Shown here: piece after piece, positions 36,906-46,740 of the stretch | How positions within the stretch are numbered: the first letter of the stretch is position 1 | Layout of the letters: every line of letters starts with the position of its first letter | Assembly: GCF_028769735.1 (NCBI RefSeq) | Contig: NC_088173.1 | Location: forward strand, 62,032,421-62,096,420 | Direction: 5' to 3' | Source: Zonotrichia leucophrys gambelii | Lineage: Eukaryota; Chordata; Aves; Passeriformes; Passerellidae | DNA: 64,000 nt | Notes under the pieces: generated by a model | What the model was told of the DNA's origin: nothing | What the model saw: the letters and a program-made list of their open reading frames with translations, nothing else | Databases searched by the model: none | Program-made: the position numbers and the translations under genes

Positions 36906-37770
36906 CCAGAGAGTCAGCCCTCGGGCAGCCAGCCCCCCCCTCCCCCCAGGAGAGCAGCCAGCCAGGAGGAGAAGGAGGGAGACTGCCCGGCCGCAGCGGC
37001 AGCGTGTGGGCAGCGTGCGTGGGAGCCGTTCCGGGACCGACAGACAGAGACTGAAAACTTTTAACCCTTTCTTGCATGATTGGGGCCTTACAAAAATGCT
37101 AATCCTCCTCGAAGCTGAATAAGAAGGGAGATGAGAGATGAGATGACTTGGCCCGGAGATTGTGGAGATGATTGGATGGGGAGAGATGATTTGGAGTGGC
37201 CTTTTGGCTGGACTTTTTCTTGTAGCCATGGACTCAGTTGTTCCTGTGACACAGACTGCATTTAGGGGGAGGCAGTGCCTCAAAACCAGGAGGGTTCATT
37301 TGTGAGGACCCCCCGGCCCCAGGGGGTTGGAAAAATATGGGGGGGACAGTTGTCCCAAAAGCAGAGACTGTGCCTTTTTGGAGTGAGACAAGGCATCCTT
37401 GAAAGACAACCCTAAAAGCAGCTCTGATCCATGTCTCGGTGGTGAGAGCACTGGGCATGGAAGGAACATGTCACAAGCGGCAAAAGGACTTTTTTCCCCC
37501 GGGCGGTGCCGAAGTGACAAGGAAGCATCCGGGATTTCAGTGTGTTTCCAGGAGAAGCCTATGGAACAAGAAGGACTCCTTTCCTCTTCATGAACTGCAG
37601 TTTGAGTATACTAAAGTGTCGTGCCGGGCTGGGCAGTTGGTGTTTTTTGAGAGAATGTATTGGATTGGGAAAGTCAGGGAGTGGGGAGGAGGAAAAGTGG
37701 TTTTTGTAAGGTTTTCAATTTTTTTCCTTTTCCTTATAGTCTTTCCCTATTTTTTCCTGTAGTTTTAGGT

Positions 37771-37776
37771 AATAAA
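37771..37776 (+). terminator. Poly(A) signal of plus-strand solo LTR
   Basis: AATAAA lies about 120 bp before the LTR end, in the same 'AATAAAGTGTTCTTTATG' context as the reversed sister copy. Confidence 0.75.
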
Positions 37777-37902
37777 GTGTTCTTTATGTTTAAGTTGGAG
37801 CCTGTTTTGCTTATTCCTGGTCACATCTCACAGCAGACACCAGGGTGAGGCATTTTCATGGGGGGCACTGGCTCTGTGCCAGGCTCAAACCATGACACAT
37901 GT

Positions 37903-38925
37903 AAATGTGAAGAAAAGTTTTTATGAGGTTAATTGAAACACTCAGCTCTGCTTATTGCCTTTGGTGTGCTTTATAAATAAAATCTAGGCTCAAAAAGTCC
38001 TTAATAGCCTTCAAATGTCAACATTTATACAGCCCAATCATAGTTTTAAAAATAATCAAATTATCATTTGATCATTCATCTAATTAAAAAAAAATTAACA
38101 ACAAAAAAAACCTCATGTGATGTTTTGTAAAAGAAACATAAATTAGTTAGTTAAAGCAGTTAGTTAGAGCACATTGAATTGTATTATTTCCAGAATATTG
38201 TTCAAGTTCTATTCTCAACACAGATCATAGTACAAAAAATATTAGGAAAAACTGTTTAAAAAAAAAAAAGTTTAACATTCATGAAAATGAGGAGAGTTTG
38301 AAGCTTGTGGTATTGTCATTTTCCTTAGGAAAAGTATTTCTTGCAACATTTTCTTTTTCTCTAACAATCGCATAGGTGAAAAGAGATTGTAAACCTGGGG
38401 ATGACGAGTGGGATCAATTCAAGTTTCAGGCTGACATGTACATTTTGCAGATCTAGAGCAGAAGCCATCTGTTACAAGACTTAAAAGATGGAATTATTTA
38501 TGTAATTGGGCATAGACAGACATTATATATGTTCAAGAACATAAATCAGCATGTATGAAAATCCTTTTGAGAAAGCTGCCATTTACTTACTCTGAAGCAC
38601 ACCATTCATTATCTCCTGTAGTAAGTCTCACCAAACTCCTGTTGAAACAACTTCATGTAACAATCTAGAAGAAATATTTTTAGAGTGTCATGCAGAATCA
38701 TTAAAATGCTTCACTACTTACACTACTCCATATGCCATGACTACGACATATATAAATATGCTTACTATATGTTTATGGCATTTAAAAAGTTTTAAAGTTT
38801 TTTAATGTGAAATGTTAGTATTTTTCTTGATAATTTTAAGTATCAGAAATCCGGGTATGTCTTTTTTCCAAAAATATATTGCATTATTCCTCAATGCAGC
38901 AAGATGGATTTAACTGATTAATAGG
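37903..38925. other. Unique AT-rich stretch, no gene
   Basis: Several A-runs (for example near 38088 and 38258) and no recognised gene or transposon. Confidence 0.55.
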
Positions 38926-39452
38926 CACGGTATGACTTCCCAGCTGGGGTACTGCATGCAGGTCTGGGGCCTGCAGCACAAGGAAAAAACTGGATTTGTT
39001 GAAACAAGTCCAGAAGAGAGACACCAAGTTGGTCAGAAGGCTGGAGCACCTCTGCTATGCAGACCAGCTGAGAGAATTGGGGCTCAGCCTGGACAGGAGG
39101 CTCCAGGGAAATATTACAGCAGCCTATAGTACCTAAAGGGGACCCAAAAGAAGGCTGGAGAGGGGCTTTTGCCAAGGGCATGTAGAGATAAGACAAGAAA
39201 GAATGGCCTTAAACTGAAAGGTGGCAGGATTAGATTAGATATTAGGAAGCTCTTTGCTGTGAGAGTGGCAAGGCACAGGCTGCCCAGAGAGGCTGTGGCC
39301 TTCCCATCCCTGCATGAGTTTAAGACCGGAATGGACGGAGCTTTGAACATCCCAGTCTGGTGAAAAGTTCCCTGCTCATGGCAGGGGGGGTGGAGAAAGA
39401 TGATGTTTAAGGTCCCTTTGAAGCCCAAACCCTTCTATGGCCCTCTGATTGC
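38926..39452 (+). mobile_element. CR1 LINE, plus strand, 3' 0.5 kb
   Basis: It starts in the region encoding 'SQLGYCMQVWGLQHKEKTG' (the CR1 'RPHLEYCVQFW' block). It passes through 'QKRDTKLVRRLEHLCYADQL'-type sequence and ends with the frame 'KNGLKLKGGRIRLDIRKLF...RLPREAVAFPSLHEFK', all typical of the ORF2 C-terminus. Frameshifts split it into separate frames (38932-39129, 39169-39363). The 3'UTR ends with 'AAGCCCAAACCCTTCTATGG' and 'CCTCTGATTGCTG'. It is non-functional. Confidence 0.94.
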
Positions 39453-42400
39453 TGAGTTTTTTCATCTGGGTATATATGCAGCTCAGGAGAACGTAGAAGT
39501 GATTCTCTGGAAATGAGCTCCAGTTTTAGCATTATGTCTCAGGAACCTCAGATTATGAATTCTCCCAGGGGAATTCAGATTGCTGGAATGGTCCCAAGGC
39601 TATGGATTGGTGAGAACAAACTTTTGGTTTACCCTTTGCTCACGGCCTGCTGTGCACTCTACTGACAGAACATCTGCTCTTCGTGTAGGTGTATTAACTA
39701 TGTATGGAGTCTGTCATGCTGCCTAGTCTCTGTGCCAGTACACACATCAATCTATTTTTTTTTCAGTTTTTCTTGTCTTGTAGGCAGCTAGACATGTTTC
39801 TTACAACTTTTTTTTTAATGACATTTTTGCTAACATTGCTTTAAATGTTTCACTGAATTTTGCCAGCTTACTGTTTCACAGACTGCAGAGAAAAAGGGAT
39901 TTACTCTTACAGTTACATTTCCTTGTTATTGAGACCTGTACATTTTTTCTCAATTAATCATATCACTTAAGTCTGTTTTAACTGCAGGTTTTTAGCCCTA
40001 CATACCTTTGCACAAAGCCTCTTCCTTCAGTACATAGAGCCATTGCTTCAGCTAAGCTTGTTAATTATCTCCTCCATTGATATAATAATTGTTTCCCACG
40101 TAGATTTTTAACAATTAAGGTTAATTGTTATGTAAAGAGCAGCGAAAATGGCAGAAATGTAGGATCTTGTTGTGTACATGACTGGACAGAAAACTAGCTA
40201 GGTGATTAACAAGCATATGATGAGAGAGGTGCATGGGTGATGTGCCTCAGCAATTACTTGTTTCTTCAGGCATGGGGTTAGGTAATAAGGACTCTGTCTC
40301 ACCCCAGAGCCTATGCAGGAGTCCATTATCAGCAATTGCTACCTGATAACAAGTAAACACGACCACAGGAGCTGCAAAGGGAACCCTGCTGTTGCAGTAG
40401 CTTACTGCATAAAATCCTGCCAAGAGACAGAAATATTTCTTGTACTGAAGAACTACCTGAAGGTATCCTTTTTCTTTGAATCAGTGACAATATCTGACCC
40501 TTAATATATTAAATTCTCTAAAATATTACCATAAGGAGTGTGAAATATATTGTCAATTGTGACAATCTTCAAGCTGCTGTAATGATACTTACCAAACTTT
40601 AAGGCATCTTCTCCAGGCATATATAGTGATCTGATATTCTACTACAAACCACATGCAATTTTTTGCTGAGCAGATAATCTGGTATTGTTGTAATTTATTT
40701 TACATAGAATATAAAAATGGGCAAAAATCATGACAGAATCATTCTCAATTGCAAAAGACTTTACTCACTATGACATTTTGGAGCACAATAATGATATTAT
40801 TGTGGCATATTCCAGCACCTAATATTGAATATTGGCTTGACTGTAATTGCAAACATATCAAGAAGGACTGAAAACTGTCATCAAGTGTTGCCTAAGTGTT
40901 TATTTGGGTCCCAGAGCCCCAGAGTGTGAGTTTCTGAGATGAAATTTAAAATGCTAAATCTCAATTGCTTCAATGGCACTGCAGCATGCAAAAACTGTAT
41001 TCTGCCAGCACTGAGAAGGGTCCTGACTCATATAAGGTGCACAGTATTAATTTCAAAATTTGCTAAGAGGAATATATTAAATATAATTCCCTTCTTGTAT
41101 TTTTCTTGCATTCACCGAATTACTTTTATTGAGGTCTCAATCAGATATGTAGGAGAAACCTGCGGAAAGGAAATGTCTAAAGAAGCAACAAAAACTGGAT
41201 AGAGCTCACTTCATTTTCAGCAAGCAGGAAGGTTGTTTATTGCCTGAATTACAAAATATCTGCATCCTTTCCCTGCTTAATCATGCCTTCCTTACATGGC
41301 CTTGCATGAGTAATTCAGCTACTGCATGACTCCTCCATCTGTTCAAGATACAGAATATTTACCCACAAATAAGGAATAAAGTTAAAATCCTTTCCACATT
41401 TTCAGAATTCTAAAAATCATTTTATTCTATTTTTAATGGGTTACTTAAAACTCTGGGTTGGTAATCTCAAATCTTTTTTTTGACTTTAAGTTAGTCATCA
41501 TCTGTTTCTTTTCTTCATAACAAAGCATAACTTTATTGTAGAAATCCTGATATAAAATAAAACTTTTATGCAATACTACAAAGGAAATGTTTTTCAATAA
41601 GTGGTGCTCCCTACACATGTTCCTACTGCCTGGAGGGATATTCTTATTTTAATTTAGAAGCACGGAGTGGTTTTATCAGATAGCTATAAGCAGAAGTTCA
41701 ATATTAGTATACTAAGGCTAGAAAAACTTCCATAAAACTTGATTACTATTCATAAATAAGTAGAGGAAAAATTATTCTTTTAATGGCTTTCAAAAATCTA
41801 CTAAAAAATAAAAATACCTTTCTGAAATGCTTGTTTATACAATAGTTTACATAATTTTCCCTTTCCCTCCTCTTCCCTGATTCTAGCAAATGCAAGAGAC
41901 CTAACTCTTCATTGCCCAACAAATCAGAGTAAACATTTTTAACCCATTTTACAATGTTTTAAATGAGTACACAAGAAAAATAAATTGTTAATCTGGGCCC
42001 AAGTGATATTTGCTCCAGTTGCAACACGACTGTAAGATCATTGTAAGAAATGCTGATGCACCTAAAACTCTCAGAGACAGAAGCCAATGAGTTACACAGA
42101 CATACCTAAGAACAAAATGTTTTCTGTAGACTTTAGCCAACAACCCAGGAAAAGGTTAGAAACTATTGCCCTGTGCAATCTGCTGACTACTGTTAACATT
42201 TTACTTGTTACACTTCATTGCTATTTTATCGTTTTACTGATTTCTGTTGATTTTTTAAATAGAACTACTTTCCTCTATATTTTACTTCACTTGCTTTTAT
42301 CACTGCTTACTCTGTAGTATTAACATTAGTCATTAATTGGAACACAACCATATTCTAAACCAGACTCCAAATAGTTTTGGTGTTATCAAAACATTTTGGG

Positions 42401-42690
42401 TTTTCCTTTATTTTTTTAAATTATTTGCAGGAAACAGGTATCAAACTATGTTCTTAATAAATCTTAAAAAAAATTCCATTTTCAATTCTCAGCCATCTCT
42501 CATGGGGCAGCAATTCATTTTCATAGTATTCTGTAATAGTTTTTCCTGCAATAAGACTAAAGGGGAAAACTGAACACTTGTTTTCTTTGAAGAAATATCT
42601 TTAACATAGATTTAAATTATTTGGTGTTTCTACTATAAAATTCTTGAAGCTTAAGTATCCTTACACAGAGACCCTTTTCCCTGCTCTAAG

Positions 42691-42757
42691 AGGAGACGGA
42701 TTGTAAGCAGTCCAGAAGAAATCTATACAGGCAGAAATGGCTTTTTGAGAAGAAAAG
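42691..42757 (+). other. Exon-like segment with strong splice sites (candidate)
   Basis: The acceptor-like CCCTTTTCCCTGCTCTAAG comes just before it, and the perfect donor consensus AAG|GTAAGT follows. The 67-bp segment is open in two of three frames (one reads RRRIVSSPEEIYTGRNG...). I recognise no protein. It could be an exon of an unannotated gene or long non-coding RNA, or a chance pairing of splice-like words, which is common over 64 kb. Confidence 0.2.
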
Positions 42758-44259
42758 GTAAGTATTCAGCTTTAACTTTCCAAACAAGGTGAAATATTTG
42801 CATTTGGTCTCGTGCTAACAATCAGTGTGACTATGACAGAGAAATGTACCCTTGTTTCCAAGGATATATAAGGCAGTGAATGAATCTGAGAAAGTGCTGA
42901 TGTTGTTTCGTACTTATTCTGAGCCTAAAAAAGTCAGTAGTCCTAGAATTTGTCAGTCTAGTTATATCTGACTGCAGCTAAAATCACACTTTCTGTTCTC
43001 CCCTGCTGTTTATATCATCAGTAAATCTAATGATAGGTTGTTGGTTCGTAGTGAGGGGACAGGTAATAACTTGGAACAAGTTCTTCACTGCTTGTATAAG
43101 GATTAGTTATTTACTAGTGTACTACAGTGTGCTCCAACTATTATACAAAAATATAAAAGTGAAAACTCAATTCTATAATAAGTTGGTCATCTTCTTAATA
43201 ATGGGATCAAAATCGCATTACCTCAAATTAATCAATATTTTTTTTATGTAACCAGCATTGTCCAGGCTTCTGTCTACTCAAACCAGATTTTATTTCAATA
43301 GACTAGATTTTAAAATTATGATGGTTAAAATCACTGGAAGAAAAATTATATAAACTATTAACTTGAAATTTTGATTTATGTGAGAACATTATTTTTCTAT
43401 TTTTACATGCTTAAGTTAGACCTTTTCATTTGAATTTCCCTTGTCTGCATTTGGTTGATTTTGGTTTCATTTGTTTTTTTGCTGTAGATCTTTTAATGTA
43501 AATATTACTCTATAGTCCCACTTTTCCTTTTGTGTTTTTAATTTGTTTTGGCTTCACTATACTTTCATTTTCTCCTTTTTATTTCAACTAATTTATATCA
43601 GTCATTATTTGAGCTTGCTTTTGCTGTCTACTTAGTTTCTCCTCACATTACTTGTTAGGATGATTTTTATCCGTGTGTTAGAGAGCAGCAAGAGTAGTGA
43701 ACAAAAGGTGAACAAAAGGTGGCCACAGCAGAGCTCTACAGGATCTGACTGCAGCACACAGGGCAGGCTACTGATCACAAGATCCATCCAGAGACCTGGT
43801 TTATCTGAGCTCTTAGTCTTTAGTAAACAGAGAATTATTCATTTGCTAAAGCAGCTCATTGTTAACATTTGTAACTGCTGAGTGTGAACTGACCCTCGTG
43901 CAGGTTCACATGTGTGACTGGGAACACCACAAGATGATCCAGCACCACAAAACATATCACCTGACACACAACAAACAGGTACAAAAATGTTACTGTAAAG
44001 CTTTGTTCCATTAGCCCTCTCACCTGGATTAAGCTGTAATGCTCAGATGCCAGCTACCACTTTATTCAATGCATGTTGAAATTACAACAGAGAATTGGAC
44101 TGACCTGGATATTCCCACAATATGCATTTATTTGTATATATGCTTTTCTAGTGCACTTGAGAAATGTAGTTCCTACCAGTTGTCATGGTTGCTGCCTGCA
44201 ATCTTAATAAACTTCCTAAAGTGTTTTGAAGAGTGCACAGAAATACCATCCTAGGCAGT

Positions 44260-44335
44260 CTGCCAGCTGGAAGGAAATTATAAAATACTGCACTTGCTCA
44301 CCAGGGGTTTCCCACAATATCTTTCCAGCTGGCAG
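44260..44335. repeat. Inverted repeat, 16-bp arms, 44-bp loop
   Basis: CTGCCAGCTGGAAGGA (44260-44275) pairs with TCTTTCCAGCTGGCAG (44320-44335), 15 of 16 positions. Each arm also contains the palindrome CCAGCTGG. Confidence 0.75.
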
Positions 44336-45162
44336 CCTGATCTGCTAGACAGAAGCCTCTAGAAGAGCAACACTGTACCTGTGGCTGGCAGATTTGTTCA
44401 CACCGTAGGGTTGGGAGTGTCCCAGGAAGAGTTTTTAATAATTTCTTCAAACCTGGACATTTACGTGGTTTTACTTCCACTACACCTTTGTGCTTGACAG
44501 AAATCTGCCTGCTATAAAAATAACATATGAACTGAAAAACTCCCCAGTTGATAGAAATATTCACATAATATTAACATTTCTAAAGACTGTCACACTAGAT
44601 TCAGGAATAGTGAATCTTAAATCACTAGAATAAAGAAGTTAGTCTTGCACCTCAGCAGACACCTGTAGGGCAGATCACTCAGATTTCATTGGTTGACTAA
44701 ATTAATATGGCTAAATAAATATACAGTGATTTAGCATCAGCAAGAGTTTCATCTCTCTAACCATAATTTTGACTCAAACAACAAAGACAAAAGGTCACAC
44801 AAACTCTTTCAAAATCTCATTGAAGGATCTGTACCTTTTGTACATTTTTAAAGCAGTCTCAGGTTTCTCACTGTCTTCAGGAGACCATAAAAGAGGCTTC
44901 TTGTGAATGAATATCCCACTTCTGAATAGCTTAACACATATTAATTTATTGAATGAAGATTCAGCAACCAATAACTAAATTAAAAAGCAGAGGTCCATCT
45001 GAGAAAAAAAATCTTTTAAAATATAAATCAGAACCAGCAACTGTAATTTGGATCAATCCAAATGTTCCACCTCTGCCTGTTCAAGAGCACAAAGCACAAA
45101 CCTTGACAGAGGAAGAACACAGTGTAACTGTTAAACTATTCATTTTCAAACATTATTGTACA

Positions 45163-46450
45163 GGATTTCATCTAGATGGTCCTTGAATACCTCTGGTAAG
45201 GGACACTCCATCTCTCTGGGCCACTTGTTCCAGAGTGCAGTCACCTGCACAGTAAAAAATTTCTTCCTCATATCCAGCTGCAACTTCCTGGCGATCAGTG
45301 TCTGCCCATTGTCTCTCATCCTGTTGCTTGCCCCCCCTGAGCAGAGCCCGGCTCCATCTCCTGCCACCCTCCCTCAGGTACTGACAGACATTGATGAGCT
45401 CCCCTCCCAGCTGTGTCTTCTCAAGGCTGAACAGGCCCAGCTCCCTCAGCCTGTCCTCACAACAGAGCTGTTCCAGTCCCTTCAGCATCTTTGTCACCCT
45501 CCTCTGGGCCTGTTCCAGGAGCTCCATGTCTCTCTGGTACTGAGGAGCCCAGAACTGGACACAGAACTCCAGATGAGCTTCACCAGGGCTGAGCAGAGGG
45601 GCAGGATCACCTCCCTCAGCCTGCTGGCAATGCTCTCCCTAATGCACCCCAGGTACCACTGGCCCTCCTGGCCACAAGGGCACTGCTGGCTCATGGACAC
45701 TTGGTGTCCACCAGGAGCCCCAGGTCCTTCCCACAGAGCTGCTCCCCAGCAGGCCAGCCCCCAGCCTGTGCTGGTACATGGGGTTACTCTTCCCCAGGTG
45801 CTGGGATTCATAAAGTTCGAAGGTTTTGAGAAAATAGTTAAAAAGAGCAAGACTCAAGCAAAAGTTTTGTTAATATTGCAAATACGAAGAAAAGTTTTCT
45901 AAGCAGTAGAGCAAACTGTGACAAATAGCAAAATAGACCTCTATAGAACTAGCCTTATAGATTGCAACAAGATTATTTAATGTATATCTTTAAAAAGTTA
46001 ATATAAATAGATCTCTGTGCTTTGTCTCTCATGAAGAAATCTTTGTTTTAACTACCATTACGTGTATTTCATATGATTAAATAAAACTCTTGTCAATATG
46101 TTTTACTCTAGGTATAATTAACTAAAATCTAAGCCGAAATAATTTTATGCTATGCTGTAATGTAACACCGCCTTAACATTCCCTTTAAATCAGAGAGCTG
46201 TTAACATCCTATCTCCACTGTCCTAACAATCTACTGAAATTAATGTGCTAAATAAATAACTCACAACACTAATTCAAAGTACCCCATCTCATTCAATTAT
46301 ATATACCTACCACAACACCCAGGTGCAGGACTCTGCACTTGCCCTTGCTGACCTTCAGGAGGTTCTGCTGTGAGCATCTCTCCTGCTGAGACCTTTCTGA
46401 AGGGCTGCTCTCTGCAGCACTCTGCAGATCCTGGCAGCGCATTCTGGGCC
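45163..46450 (-). mobile_element. CR1 LINE, minus strand, interrupted by a 513-bp insertion
   Basis: Minus-strand frames in 45168-45527 read 'MELLEQAQRRVTKMLKGLEQ', then 'CCEDRLRELGLFSLEKTQLGG' (split), the CR1 ORF2 C-terminal signature. The sequence at 45540-45804 continues toward the 5' side of the element with 'CTGGGCTCCTCAGTACCAG'-type text. After the insertion, 46318-46450 carries the next segment ('CAGGACTCTGCACTTGCCCTTG' in pieces), which is where the family consensus continues. The copy differs in subfamily from the plus-strand copies in the window. It ends at 45163 without the usual 3' tail, so the 3' end is also missing or decayed. Confidence 0.92.
45805..46317. mobile_element. 513-bp AT-rich insertion of unknown origin with 12-bp target duplication
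   Basis: CCCAGGTGCTGG (45793-45804) before it and CCCAGGTGCAGG (46318-46329) after it are copies of the same CR1 target word with one mismatch. The insertion is strongly AT-rich, unlike the GC-rich CR1 around it. It starts GATTCATAAAG and ends CTACCACAACA. I see no terminal inverted repeat, no TG...CA LTR ends, no poly(A) tail and no reading frame of note. A 12-bp duplication points to target-primed integration (LINE-mediated retrocopy) more than to a cut-and-paste transposon. The source sequence is not recognised. Confidence 0.75.
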
Positions 46451-46646
46451 CTCAAAATAAGTGCAGAAATCTGTCAGAATGAGGTGTAAGATTTCGTTAC
46501 ATCAGAAGTCCTGGAATCAAGTTTCAGTAAGTATATCCACAGGAAACTCTTCAGGAGCACAAAAGGTTTCAGGCAAAAATAATGAATAAAAATAGCAATA
46601 ATCAGTGATTGATTGTGTCAAATGACATTAATTTCGTCTTTGAATT

Positions 46647-46740
46647 GCATAGGATAGTGTCAACAAACCAACGGTGGGCTTTGCTGGATGTTTGCATAGG
46701 ATAGTGTCAACAAACCGACGGTGGGCTTTGATGGATGTTT
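46647..46740. repeat. 47-bp tandem duplication, two copies
   Basis: Copy one is 46647-46693 and copy two is 46694-46740. They differ at two positions (A/G in 'AAACC[A/G]ACGGTG' and C/A in 'TTTG[C/A]TGGATG'). The few differences point to a recent local duplication or a short minisatellite. Confidence 0.95.

Larger units (their letters stand above)
36585..37897 (+). mobile_element. Solo LTR, 1.31 kb, plus strand (ERVL-like), intact ends
   Basis: It begins TGTCATGGTTTGACC and ends CTCAAACCATGACA, giving a perfect 8-bp terminal inverted repeat (TGTCATGG/CCATGACA). It is flanked by CATGT on both sides (36580-36584, 37898-37902), a 5-bp duplication. It aligns end to end with the reversed copy at 16633-17965. 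The interior has a strongly G-rich tract (36781-36905), then a 'TGGCTGGACTTTTTCTTGTAGCCATGG' region (in pieces) and an AATAAA signal at 37771-37776. Long frames on both strands (243 codons minus, 156 and 147 codons plus) reflect GC-rich DNA without stops, not genes. No internal region is present. The intact ends and duplication suggest a fairly young insertion. Confidence 0.93.
39453..45162. other. Unique AT-rich stretch, no gene recognised
   Basis: About 5.7 kb without a recognised gene. Inside it are one exon-like segment (42691-42757), a short 11-bp duplication (GTGAACAAAAG, near 43697-43718) and a 16-bp-arm inverted repeat (44260-44335). ORFs of 60-88 codons have no domains. Confidence 0.5.

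Noticed and set aside
36552..37283. 243-codon minus-strand ORF as a gene
   Set aside because: It lies almost wholly inside a solo LTR, antisense to it, in GC-rich stop-poor sequence with long proline/glycine/arginine runs and no domain.
45168..45527. 119-codon minus-strand ORF as a functional protein
   Set aside because: It is a CR1 reverse-transcriptase C-terminal fragment in a truncated, interrupted element.
45156..45902. 248-codon plus-strand ORF as a gene
   Set aside because: It is the antisense shadow of CR1 ORF2 remnants on the minus strand and runs into the AT-rich insertion.
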